From Flavobacterium tibetense (GTDB taxonomy: Bacteria > Bacteroidota > Bacteroidia > Flavobacteriales > Flavobacteriaceae), in contig NZ_QLST01000005.1 in assembly GCF_003293845.1 (NCBI RefSeq), forward strand, positions 62,001 through 126,000: DNA of 64,000 bases. The letters run 5' to 3'. The position numbers and the translations under genes are program-made. This document shows positions 34,570-42,074 of this stretch, piece after piece (the stretch's first letter is position 1; each line of letters opens with the position of its first letter). The notes beneath the pieces were generated by a model. The model did not search any database, was not told the origin of the DNA, and saw only the letters and a list, made by a program, of their open reading frames with translations.

Positions 34570-35693
34570 TGCAGCTATCCATAATCATTCTCAACTACAA
34601 CGTACGCTATTTTTTAGAGCAATGCGTTCTCAGTGTTCAAAAAGCATTGGAAGGCATTGATGGAGAAATTATTGTTATTGACAACGCTTCGTCTGATGCT
34701 AGTTGTGAAATGATGAAAACCAAATTTCCACACATAAAACTCATTGAAAACGAAGCAAATTTAGGTTTTCCAAAAGGAAATAACATCGGTGTCGCTCAAG
34801 CAAAAGGCGAATACATTTGTATTTTGAATCCTGATACTGTGGTTGCAGAAGATACTTTTTCAAAAATTTTAAACTCGCAACTCATAACTCATAACTCGCA
34901 ACTTGGAATTATCGGTTGTAAATTAATCGACGGTGTAGGAAATTTTCTTCCCGAAAGTAAACGTGGCGTTCCAACGCCTTGGGTAGCTTTTACAAAAATC
35001 TTCGGATTGTATAAAATTTCGAATTATTTCGGAAAATATTACGCCCAACATTTATCTGAAAACGAATCTGGGAAAGTTGATATTTTAGTTGGTGCTTTTA
35101 TGATGATGAAACGCGAATTGTATCTAGAATTTGGTGGTTTTGATGAAAATTGCTTTATGTATTCTGATGATATCGATTTGAGTTATTTGGTTTTGAAAAC
35201 AGGAAAATCGAATTATTACTTTCATGAAACTTCTGTGATTCATTATAAAGGAGAAAGCACCGTTCGTGATGGAACCTATATGAAACGTTTCCGCGAAGCG
35301 ATGCAATTTTTCTACAAAAAACACTTTAAAAAATCTTGGTTTTTTGATGTGATGATGCAAGTGGGAAGTTTTGTTTTTAGTCTTCTAAAGAAGAATCAAC
35401 AAAAGAATGAAGTTAGAATTATTGATGAATATGTCGTTTTTTCAAGAGGAAATTTAGAGTTAAACCTGTCAAAAAAAGCAACTTATTTACCTGATTTTAA
35501 TCAATTTGAGAATCAACCGCAAAAAAACATTGAAATAATATTTGATACGACGACATTTAGTTTTGTCGAAATTATTACTTTTATGCAGTTAAATAAGAGT
35601 AAAAATCTAAGTTTAAAGAATTACATTTCGAGTTCGAATTACCTAATTGGAAGTAATAATTCGAACGATAGAGGACAAATAATTTTGTTGTAA
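34569..35693 (+). CDS. Family 2 glycosyltransferase
   Basis: A 374-residue GT-A enzyme that transfers sugars, probably onto a surface polysaccharide or rhamnan-type chain. The N-terminal domain has LSIIILNYNVRYFLEQCVLS, IVIDNASSDASCEM and the metal-binding YICILNPDTVV; the acceptor region has GFDENCFMYSDDIDLSYLV. The ATG overlaps the toxin stop (TAATG), so translation should be coupled to the toxin-antitoxin genes. Residues about 102-113 (NSQLITHNSQLG) are encoded by the DNA word repeat AACTCGCAACTCATAACTC. The C-terminal 60 residues are unlike the family and may be lineage-specific. Confidence 0.88.
   Translation: MQLSIIILNYNVRYFLEQCVLSVQKALEGIDGEIIVIDNASSDASCEMMKTKFPHIKLIENEANLGFPKGNNIGVAQAKGEYICILNPDTVVAEDTFSKILNSQLITHNSQLGIIGCKLIDGVGNFLPESKRGVPTPWVAFTKIFGLYKISNYFGKYYAQHLSENESGKVDILVGAFMMMKRELYLEFGGFDENCFMYSDDIDLSYLVLKTGKSNYYFHETSVIHYKGESTVRDGTYMKRFREAMQFFYKKHFKKSWFFDVMMQVGSFVFSLLKKNQQKNEVRIIDEYVVFSRGNLELNLSKKATYLPDFNQFENQPQKNIEIIFDTTTFSFVEIITFMQLNKSKNLSLKNYISSSNYLIGSNNSNDRGQIILL
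34872..34906. repeat. Word repeat inside the glycosyltransferase gene
   Basis: Four near copies of AACTCGCAACTCATAACTC-type words occur in frame and are translated as part of a loop after the metal-binding motif. Confidence 0.65.
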
Positions 35694-35732
35694 AAAATTA
35701 TTGATTTCTTTATAAAACGAACGAAAAATTAG

Positions 35733-35740
35733 TATTTTTG
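35733..35740 (+). promoter_or_regulatory. -7 box for the E2 gene
   Basis: TATTTTTG lies 37 bases before the ATG at 35778. There is no TTG at a good distance. Confidence 0.35.
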
Positions 35741-35777
35741 CAAACCAAATACAAAAACACAACTTTAGTTTAAAGAT

Positions 35778-37088
35778 ATGGCAAAGTTTGAATTGAAATT
35801 ACCTAAAATGGGTGAAAGTGTTGCAGAAGCAACAGTTACCAACTGGTTAAAAAAAGTTGGCGATAAAATTGAAATGGACGAAGCAGTACTTGAAATTGCT
35901 ACTGATAAAGTAGATAGCGAAGTGCCTTCGGAAGTTGCAGGAACACTTGTTGAAATTTTATTTAATACCGATGATGTAGTTCAAGTTGGACAAACTATCG
36001 CTATTATCGAAACGGAAGGTGGTGCTGTTGCATCAACTCCAGAAGTTAAAGCAGACGCTCCAGTTGCAGTTGCAGAAGTAGCAAAAGCGGTTGAAGTAGC
36101 AAAAGAAACTGTTGCTCCAGCTGATTTTTCAGCATCAGAAAAATTCTTTTCGCCATTAGTTAAAAATATCGCAAAAGAAGAAGGAATTTCATTAGCTGAA
36201 TTAGAAGCAATTGCTGGTTCTGGTAAAGATGGTCGTGTAAACAAAGAAGATTTATTAAATTATATCAAAAATAGAGGAAGTCAGCCTGCAGTTGTTGCTC
36301 CCGAAACTTCGGGATCCGTGGTGGCTCCAAAAGCAGCTCCAGCTCCAGTAGCTCAAGCTGTTCCGGTTTCTGTAAATGGTGGTGACGAGATTGTTGAAAT
36401 GGACAGAATGCGTAAGTTGATTTCGGGTTACATGGTAGCTTCGGTACAAACTTCGGCTCACGTTCAGTCTTTCATTGAAGTGGATGTAACAAACATCGTA
36501 AAATGGAGAGATAAAGTTAAAGCTGCTTTCGAAAAGAGAGAAGGTGAGAAGTTAACTTTTACACCAATTATGATGGAAGCGGTTGCAAAAGCTTTGAAAG
36601 ATTTCCCAGGAATGAATATTTCAGTTGATGGAGATTATATCATCAAACGTAAAAATATCAACTTAGGAATGGCAGCTGCGTTACCAAACGGAAACTTAAT
36701 TGTTCCTGTAATTAAAAATGCTGATCAATTAAACTTAGTTGGAATGGCGAAAGCGGTTAACGATTTAGGAAACCGAGCTAAAGCAGGAAAATTAAAACCA
36801 GACGATACGCAAGGTGGAACTTATACAGTTACGAATGTGGGAACTTTTGGTTCTGTTTTTGGAACGCCAATTATCAACCAACCACAAGTAGGTATTTTAG
36901 CTTTAGGTGCTATTAGAAAAGTACCAGCAGTTATTGAAACTCCAGAAGGTGATTTCATTGGAATCCGTCAAAAAATGTTCTTATCGCATTCATATGACCA
37001 CAGAGTAGTAGATGGAGCGTTAGGAGGAAGTTTCGTAAAACGTGTTGCAGATTACTTAGAAGCTTTTGATGTAAATAGAGATTTCTAA
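35778..37088 (+). CDS. 2-oxoacid dehydrogenase E2 (dihydrolipoyl acyltransferase)
   Basis: The E2 core enzyme passes an acyl group from lipoyl-lysine to CoA in a 2-oxoacid dehydrogenase complex. Residues 1-80 are one lipoyl domain with the modified lysine in EIATDKVDSEVPSEV. Residues about 120-160 are the E3/E1-binding domain (FFSPLVKNIAKEEGISLAEL), flanked by Ala/Pro/Val-rich linkers. The rest is the catalytic domain with active-site HSYDHRVVDGALGG. At 436 residues with one lipoyl domain it resembles branched-chain or 2-oxoglutarate E2 rather than multi-lipoyl pyruvate E2. E1 and E3 genes are not adjacent. Confidence 0.93.
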   Translation: MAKFELKLPKMGESVAEATVTNWLKKVGDKIEMDEAVLEIATDKVDSEVPSEVAGTLVEILFNTDDVVQVGQTIAIIETEGGAVASTPEVKADAPVAVAEVAKAVEVAKETVAPADFSASEKFFSPLVKNIAKEEGISLAELEAIAGSGKDGRVNKEDLLNYIKNRGSQPAVVAPETSGSVVAPKAAPAPVAQAVPVSVNGGDEIVEMDRMRKLISGYMVASVQTSAHVQSFIEVDVTNIVKWRDKVKAAFEKREGEKLTFTPIMMEAVAKALKDFPGMNISVDGDYIIKRKNINLGMAAALPNGNLIVPVIKNADQLNLVGMAKAVNDLGNRAKAGKLKPDDTQGGTYTVTNVGTFGSVFGTPIINQPQVGILALGAIRKVPAVIETPEGDFIGIRQKMFLSHSYDHRVVDGALGGSFVKRVADYLEAFDVNRDF

Positions 37089-37108
37089 TTTGAAATAAAT
37101 TATAAATT

Positions 37109-37138
37109 AACCCGATACTGAAAAGTGTCGGGTTTTTT
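37109..37138 (+). terminator. Terminator of the E2 gene
   Basis: AACCCGATACT at 37109-37119 pairs with AGTGTCGGGTT at 37124-37134 (one G-U) around a GAAA loop, followed by T6. Confidence 0.9.
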
Positions 37139-37144
37139 GTTTTG

Positions 37145-37252
37145 GAGCGAATTGTTTGGGCTTTCTTGGTTACCATTTTCCTGCTGTTCGTTGCAATCTT
37201 TTTAAACTCCAAAAAGTTTAAAAAGGATTTTCTCTACCATCAGGGCTAGGTT
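37145..37252. repeat. Hairpin-forming intergenic element of Flavobacteriia type
   Basis: The element begins GAGCGAATTGTTTGGGC and holds CCTGCTGTTCGTTGCAATC at 37180-37198. A perfect 11-pair stem follows (CTTTTTAAACT at 37198-37208 with AGTTTAAAAAG at 37215-37225), then GGATTTTCTCTACCATCAGG and GCTAGG. CCTG at 37180-37183 pairs with CAGG at 37241-37244, giving a long hairpin with a large internal loop. No ORF, T run or splice-like signal explains it. I recall near-identical arms (CCTGCTGT.CGCT..ATC and CATCAGGGCTAGG) in many Flavobacterium spacers; this is from memory only. The gap 37089-37434 holds nothing else apart from the terminator. Confidence 0.6.
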
Positions 37253-37434
37253 GGATTTGTATTGATTTTGAATCAAAATATATTTGAAAATTCATTTTAA
37301 TCTTCATTCTTGAATTTTTGTATTTCATTGATATTCAGAATTAAAAATATATGAAATTATTGTTTCTTATATATTTTTCTTATAAAAGTTGTAATGGTTT
37401 TAAGTTTGGATTATATAATTTTAAACTAATTAAT

Positions 37435-38385
37435 ATGAAAAACAAGTTACTCTTTTTCGTCTTTGTGTTGCCTTTTTTTTATTCATTCGCTCAAACAGTT
37501 CCATCTTATTTGCCAACTAATGGTTTGGTTAGTTATTGGGGATTTGAAAACACAACAAATGATTATACAAGTAATAATAACGATGGAACCATTGTTGGTT
37601 CAAGTAATTATGTAGTTGATAGATTTGGGAATGTTGGTAATTCATATTCATTTGTATCAGGATCAGATATTGTTTGTACTACTAATAGCTTTAATAATAT
37701 TCAAGTTTTTTCTACTTCTATTTGGTTCAAAACTCAAAATGAAGGTTTTCTTTTTGGATTGGATAGTGGTCAATGTATCCATGGAGGTCAATGGGATAGA
37801 TATACTTTTATAAATGCATCAGGAAATTTAGTATTATATGCTTTTAATGGTAGTGAACAATTTTGTATTACAACTGGAAATTATAAAGATAATAATTGGC
37901 ATAATGTTGTTTCTGTTTTGTCTTCTGATGGAATGAAAGTTTATATTGATGGTGTTCTTTCTGCTCAAAATAATTCTGTTACAAGTGCTGAAAATTACAT
38001 TGGATATTGGAGAGTTGGTGGATTGCAATCAGGCGGTAATAACACAATGATTGGGAATATTGATGATATAGGGGTTTGGGATAGAGTTTTGACACCAACA
38101 GAAATTTTACACATCTATCAACAAGGTTCATTAAGTGTAAATGAACAAAAATTAATTAATTTTAAAATTTACCCAAATCCAACTATTGATAAGCTTATTG
38201 TTGAAAATTTAGATTTTAGCTTTGATGATGAATATGTAATTGTTGATTTAATTGGGAAAGAAATAATGAACGGGAAATTAGATAAGGAAACTTCAATAAT
38301 TAATGTTAGTTCATTGTCTAAAGGAGTTTATATTCTTTCAATTAAAGGAGAAGTAAATAGAGTTTTTAAATTTGTAAAGAATTAA
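37435..38385 (+). CDS. Secreted LamG-domain protein with T9SS sorting signal
   Basis: A 316-residue exported protein. It has a signal peptide (MKNKLLFFVFVLPFFYSFAQ). A concanavalin/LamG-like jelly-roll domain covers about residues 30-225 (GLVSYWGFENTTNDYTSNNN, then NIDDIGVWDRVLTPTEI near its end). A type A T9SS C-terminal sorting domain starts at FKIYPNPTIDKLIVENLD and ends in KGVYILSIKGEVNRVFKFVK. Such proteins are exported by the type IX system and attached to the cell surface, often binding sugars. I start it at 37435, where the signal peptide begins. It lies 3 bases before the next gene. Confidence 0.85.
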   Translation: MKNKLLFFVFVLPFFYSFAQTVPSYLPTNGLVSYWGFENTTNDYTSNNNDGTIVGSSNYVVDRFGNVGNSYSFVSGSDIVCTTNSFNNIQVFSTSIWFKTQNEGFLFGLDSGQCIHGGQWDRYTFINASGNLVLYAFNGSEQFCITTGNYKDNNWHNVVSVLSSDGMKVYIDGVLSAQNNSVTSAENYIGYWRVGGLQSGGNNTMIGNIDDIGVWDRVLTPTEILHIYQQGSLSVNEQKLINFKIYPNPTIDKLIVENLDFSFDDEYVIVDLIGKEIMNGKLDKETSIINVSSLSKGVYILSIKGEVNRVFKFVKN

Positions 38386-38388
38386 ATT

Positions 38389-38733
38389 ATGGAAAAGATT
38401 TACGATTTAATAATTCAAAAATTTAAGAAAGGAATGGAAATTCCTTTAATAAGAAAAGGAAAATATTATACTTTCATTGAAACGACAACAACTATTGTTA
38501 ATGAAATTTTCTATGACAGATCAATTCATTACAGAATAAGCGATGTAAATACCAAGAAAATCACATCACTTTTTATTGAATTAACTTATGAGTATTATGT
38601 TCAACATAAAGACACTTTTCCAAGTAGAGGTTGGTACGAAGCTCATGAAATATTAAAATATGAATATAAATCAAGACCTTGTAATTATTCTGTTGTTCAG
38701 GGATTAATCAATACAATTTCGAAAAAAAATTAA
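38389..38733 (+). CDS. Hypothetical protein, 114 residues
   Basis: A soluble protein starting MEKIYDLIIQKFKKGMEIPL, with FIETTTTIVNEIFYDRSIHY and a C-terminal helix. No domain is recognised and no signal peptide is present. It begins 3 bases after the LamG gene, so the two share a transcript. Its stop overlaps the stop of the opposite Kelch gene by 4 bases. Codon use is strongly AT-rich, as for its two neighbours, which supports a small accessory cluster. Confidence 0.65.
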   Translation: MEKIYDLIIQKFKKGMEIPLIRKGKYYTFIETTTTIVNEIFYDRSIHYRISDVNTKKITSLFIELTYEYYVQHKDTFPSRGWYEAHEILKYEYKSRPCNYSVVQGLINTISKKN

Positions 38734-40112
38734 TTTAATGAACTAAAATACCGAGGATTTAATTGTATTTCTTTAATACGCTTGTCTTCGGTATTTTTTT
38801 GTGTTATAAATAAATCATCTTCATCGATTTCTAAAATAAAAGCCAATTTTTGCTTTAATCCATTCAATACTAAATCCTTTTTCTTAGTTAGAGTGTTGTA
38901 AGGTGTGTTGTCATTTTTAGAGAAAAAGTCAACAACTTCATTCATAGGTAATGATTTATTTTTATTCTTTAAGAAAAAATGTAATAAATCGTTTTCTTCA
39001 CTCGATAAGTTATTTATCAATTTATCTCTAAAATAAAAATTAGAATCTTTTAAAGTTATTTTGTTTTCATAAGTTGGTTTTATTCTTTTCTTCAAGTAGA
39101 AAAGCAGAAATCCAAACGACACAAGTGAGAATAAAATTGTTGCATATAAAAGATATGAATTTTGAGTTTCAAATAATTCTTCTTCATTTGTAAAATCACT
39201 TTTATAACTTTCAAAATCTTCAACAATAATTTCTAATTTTCTATTCCCATCATTTGAATTTCCTAAAGCATAAAATATTTCGTTTGTTTTTGGATTAAAT
39301 TTTTCAAAATATGAAAATGAATATTTATCTCTTGGATCGGTAGATTTTAGAATATTATTATCAAAGTCAAATTCGATTAATTTTCCATAATCATAAATGT
39401 TTTTGTTATTTATGAAACTGTTGTAATATTCAAAATTGATTGAGTTTTTGTCTTTTAGTTCTCCTAAATTAATCCATTCTTTTGTGTTAAGATTCAATTC
39501 CCAAATATCATTTAATTTGATATTTTTTGTTGTAGTTAAATTAGTTTCAAAATTATCAGTCAATCCACCAATTAAGTATAGTTTGTCATTCTTTTGAAAG
39601 ATTAGTGAATTTGCCCTTGGTTCAGGTAATTTTTTATAATTGGAATATTTTACTAATTCCCATTCTTTGGTTTTAAAATCAAACTTTGTTAAAATGTTTT
39701 TAAAAGTGAATAAACCATAACCACCAAAATAATAAATTTCATCTTTATAAACAAAAGGCGAAGCCATGAATTGATTCTTGTGTTCAAATGAATTATCAAT
39801 TCGAATTATGGAATCATTTTTAAATTCATAAACTGTCCCGCATCCATTATGAACTAAATAATTTTTTCCTTTTATGTGGAAGAAGTTGTAAGGAAAATTA
39901 TCTTCTTTAGGCGTTTCGTTAAATTTTAAAGTGTTTTTATTCCAAGATTTTGAGTCAAACTTTTTTGAATAATAAAAATCTGGATCATTAAAAACTAAAT
40001 ATTGCTTTTCTTTAAAGTCAATTCCTGTTTGTAGGTATTTTTCATCAATCACTAATTTTTCTTGACTAAATAAGAAATTTGTTAGTAGTATTATAAAAAG
40101 GAATTTATTCAT
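38730..40112 (-). CDS. Kelch-like sensor with membrane helix and cytoplasmic winged helix
   Basis: A 460-residue protein with signal peptide MNKFLFIILLTNFLFSQ and an extracytoplasmic part (about 18-315) with Kelch-type propeller repeats (EIYYFGGYGLFTF, KLYLIGGLTDNFE, DIWELNLNTKEWINL). One membrane helix lies at about 320-341 (YLLYATILFSLVSFGFLLFY), followed by a cytoplasmic tail (about 370-455) with EVVDFFSKNDNTPYN, TLTKKKDLVLNGLKQKLAF and RIKEIQLNP, which has the helix-helix-hairpin order of a winged-helix DNA-binding domain. This would be a one-protein membrane transcription regulator with reversed ToxR topology. DNA binding is inferred from pattern only. Confidence 0.7.
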   Translation of the reverse strand: MNKFLFIILLTNFLFSQEKLVIDEKYLQTGIDFKEKQYLVFNDPDFYYSKKFDSKSWNKNTLKFNETPKEDNFPYNFFHIKGKNYLVHNGCGTVYEFKNDSIIRIDNSFEHKNQFMASPFVYKDEIYYFGGYGLFTFKNILTKFDFKTKEWELVKYSNYKKLPEPRANSLIFQKNDKLYLIGGLTDNFETNLTTTKNIKLNDIWELNLNTKEWINLGELKDKNSINFEYYNSFINNKNIYDYGKLIEFDFDNNILKSTDPRDKYSFSYFEKFNPKTNEIFYALGNSNDGNRKLEIIVEDFESYKSDFTNEEELFETQNSYLLYATILFSLVSFGFLLFYLKKRIKPTYENKITLKDSNFYFRDKLINNLSSEENDLLHFFLKNKNKSLPMNEVVDFFSKNDNTPYNTLTKKKDLVLNGLKQKLAFILEIDEDDLFITQKNTEDKRIKEIQLNPRYFSSLN

Positions 40113-40132
40113 TTTTTTAAATCTATTTGATA

Positions 40133-40140
40133 CAAAAATA
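40133..40140 (-). promoter_or_regulatory. -7 box for the Kelch sensor gene
   Basis: The minus strand reads TATTTTTG 21 bases before the ATG. A TTG at the right distance is lacking. Confidence 0.35.
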
Positions 40141-40188
40141 GTTTTTGTTGTTGAATATTTACTTTTTATTTAAGACAAAATAAAGCTT

Positions 40189-40218
40189 TTGTAAAATGCT
40201 TTGTATAAAGTATCTTTG
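40189..40218 (+). promoter_or_regulatory. Promoter of the exonuclease gene
   Basis: TTG at 40189-40191, exactly 19 bases, then TATCTTTG at 40211-40218; the ATG follows 17 bases later. It is one of the cleanest promoters in the window. Confidence 0.8.
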
Positions 40219-40235
40219 CCTTATATAAAATCGCT

Positions 40236-41006
40236 ATGGAATTAAAATTAACACGCCCAATCTGCTTTTTCGACCTTGAAACTACAGGAATTGATGTTGC
40301 CAGAGATCGAATTGTAGAGATCTCAATATTTAAAGTATATCCAAACGGAAATAAAGAAAGTAAAACTTGGTTGGTAAACCCTACCATTCCAATTCCGCCA
40401 CAAACCACTGCTGTGCATGGAATTACCGATGAAAAAGTAGCCAATGAACCAACATTCAAAGAATTAGCTACTCAAGTTCATAACATGATTAAAGATTCTG
40501 ATTTGGCTGGATTTAATTCGGATCGATTTGATATTCCGCTTTTAGCCGAAGAATTATTGCGTGCTGAAGTTGATTTTGATATGAAAAACCGAGTTTCTGT
40601 CGATGTACAAACAATTTTTCATAAAATGGAAGAACGTACTTTAAGTGCAGCATATAAATTCTATTGCGGACAAAGTTTAGAAAACGCCCACAGTGCCGAA
40701 GCTGATACGATGGCAACCTATGAAATCTTAAAATCACAATTGGATCGATATGAGAATTTAGAAAATGATATGAAATCGTTATCTGAATTCACCACGCGTA
40801 AAAAATCTGTTGATTTTGCTGGATTTATCGCATTAAATAATGAGGGAAAAGAAATTTTTACCTTCGGAAAACACAAAGGTGCTTTGGTAGACGATGTTTT
40901 TGATAAAGAACCTGGTTATTTCGGTTGGATTCAAAACGCGGATTTTCCGTTATATACCAAAAAAGTACTGACAGCTATTAAATTGAGAAAGTTAAACACG
41001 AAATAA
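40236..41006 (+). CDS. DnaQ-like 3'-5' exonuclease
   Basis: A 256-residue DEDDh exonuclease. The metal-binding residues are visible in FFDLETTGID (Asp, Glu), GFNSDRFDIPLL (Asp) and ENAHSAEADTMA (His, Asp), and HGITDE matches the ExoII region. After the nuclease domain (about 1-165), the C-terminal 60 residues contain FTFGKHKGALVDDVFDKEPG and WIQNADFP, a small domain resembling DUF3820. It may trim DNA or RNA in repair; it is not the epsilon subunit with certainty. It starts a run of rightward genes through CinA. Confidence 0.9.
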   Translation: MELKLTRPICFFDLETTGIDVARDRIVEISIFKVYPNGNKESKTWLVNPTIPIPPQTTAVHGITDEKVANEPTFKELATQVHNMIKDSDLAGFNSDRFDIPLLAEELLRAEVDFDMKNRVSVDVQTIFHKMEERTLSAAYKFYCGQSLENAHSAEADTMATYEILKSQLDRYENLENDMKSLSEFTTRKKSVDFAGFIALNNEGKEIFTFGKHKGALVDDVFDKEPGYFGWIQNADFPLYTKKVLTAIKLRKLNTK

Positions 41007-41009
41007 GGT

Positions 41010-41090
41010 AATAGGTAATGGGTTATAGGTAATAGGTTTTGTTCACCACCAAACATCCATCACCCATCATCAAACATCCATCATCTTAGA
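41010..41090. repeat. Word repeats with inverted character
   Basis: GGTAATAGGTAATGGGTTAT and AGGTAATAGG (41009-41038) are followed by CCACCAAACATCCATCACCC and ATCATCAAACATCCATCATC. The second block read backwards has the same GGTGATGG rhythm as the first. Related words are at 5461-5500 and 54776-54811. Confidence 0.65.
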
Positions 41091-41093
41091 AAA

Positions 41094-41705
41094 ATGAAAA
41101 TAATCTGCATAGGGCGAAATTACGCCGATCATATTACTGAATTAAGCAACGAAAGACCATCAGAGCCCGTAATTTTTTTAAAGCCAGAGACCGCTGTTGT
41201 TTTGAAGAAATTCCCTTTTGTAATTCCTGAATTTAGTCAAGATGTGCACCATGAAGTGGAAGTTTTAGTGAAAATAAATAAAGTTGGGAAGTATATCGAA
41301 CCCAAATTTGCTCACAAATATTACGATGAAATTGGTTTAGGAATCGATTTTACGGCTCGCGATGTACAAAGTCGTCTGAAAGAAAAGGGTTTACCTTGGG
41401 AAAAAGCCAAAGCATTTGACGGTTCAGCGATTATTAGTGACTTTTTACCGAAAAAAGATTTTTCTTCCATGGAAAACATTAATTTTGAGTTAACAAACAA
41501 TGGTCAAATAGTTCAAAGCGGCAATACGAATTTAATGCTTTGGAAAATTGATGAGATTATTGCTTATGTTTCCCAATATTTTACGCTTAAAAAAGGTGAT
41601 ATTATCTTCACCGGAACCCCAAAAGGAGTTGCAGCAGTAAAAGAAGGCGATGTTTTAGAAGGTTTTTTGGAAGGAAAATCAATGTTTAAAGTAAAAGTAA
41701 AATAA
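41094..41705 (+). CDS. Fumarylacetoacetate hydrolase family protein
   Basis: A 203-residue member of the FAH family, whose enzymes hydrolyse or decarboxylate acyl-pyruvate-type compounds with a bound Mg2+ or Mn2+. Visible are the N-terminal IICIGRNYADHITEL, the metal-binding HHEVEVLVKIN, LGIDFTARDVQS and the C-terminal KGDIIFTGTPKGVAAVKEGD. The length matches the short YcgM-type acylpyruvase group. It begins after a repeat-filled spacer and ends one base before the Hpt gene. Confidence 0.9.
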   Translation: MKIICIGRNYADHITELSNERPSEPVIFLKPETAVVLKKFPFVIPEFSQDVHHEVEVLVKINKVGKYIEPKFAHKYYDEIGLGIDFTARDVQSRLKEKGLPWEKAKAFDGSAIISDFLPKKDFSSMENINFELTNNGQIVQSGNTNLMLWKIDEIIAYVSQYFTLKKGDIIFTGTPKGVAAVKEGDVLEGFLEGKSMFKVKVK

Positions 41706-41706
41706 A

Positions 41707-42051
41707 ATGGCATTGCAATACAATTTAGCGAAGGTTTATGAAATATCAGAAAATGATATCGAGTTTGCTTTGCAAATTGTGAATTTATTTCTGCAAGAAG
41801 TTCCAGATGAATTGAAATCAATAAAAGTGGGTATCGATGAAAAAGACTATTCTAGAGTCTATTCAGCAGCACATAAGATTAAACCTTCATTAGATTTGTT
41901 AGGAATGGATTTGGCTTATGATGAAAACTTACAAATTATGGCATGGTCAAAATCGGAAGGCAAGAAAAAAGAAATTAAAGAAACCTACAAGTCTTTAAAA
42001 GAGCGTGTTGATTTAGCTGTAAAAGAAATCAAAAAAGATTTTAAAATTTAA
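41707..42051 (+). CDS. Histidine phosphotransfer (Hpt) domain protein
   Basis: A single Hpt domain, 114 residues, all helical. The phospho-accepting histidine is in [16 protein letters not shown] near residue 57. Such proteins carry phosphate between hybrid histidine kinases and response regulators. No kinase or regulator gene is adjacent, so its partners are elsewhere. It begins one base after the FAH-family gene, and cinA follows 23 bases on. The same-strand order suggests co-transcription without proving a shared function. Confidence 0.82.
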   Translation: MALQYNLAKVYEISENDIEFALQIVNLFLQEVPDELKSIKVGIDEKDYSRVYSAAHKIKPSLDLLGMDLAYDENLQIMAWSKSEGKKKEIKETYKSLKERVDLAVKEIKKDFKI

Positions 42052-42074
42052 ATTTATCCCCAAATAAACCTAAA

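Noticed and set aside
37351..37434. Upstream start of the LamG gene
   Set aside because: The signal peptide begins at 37435; the 28 codons before it would bury it.
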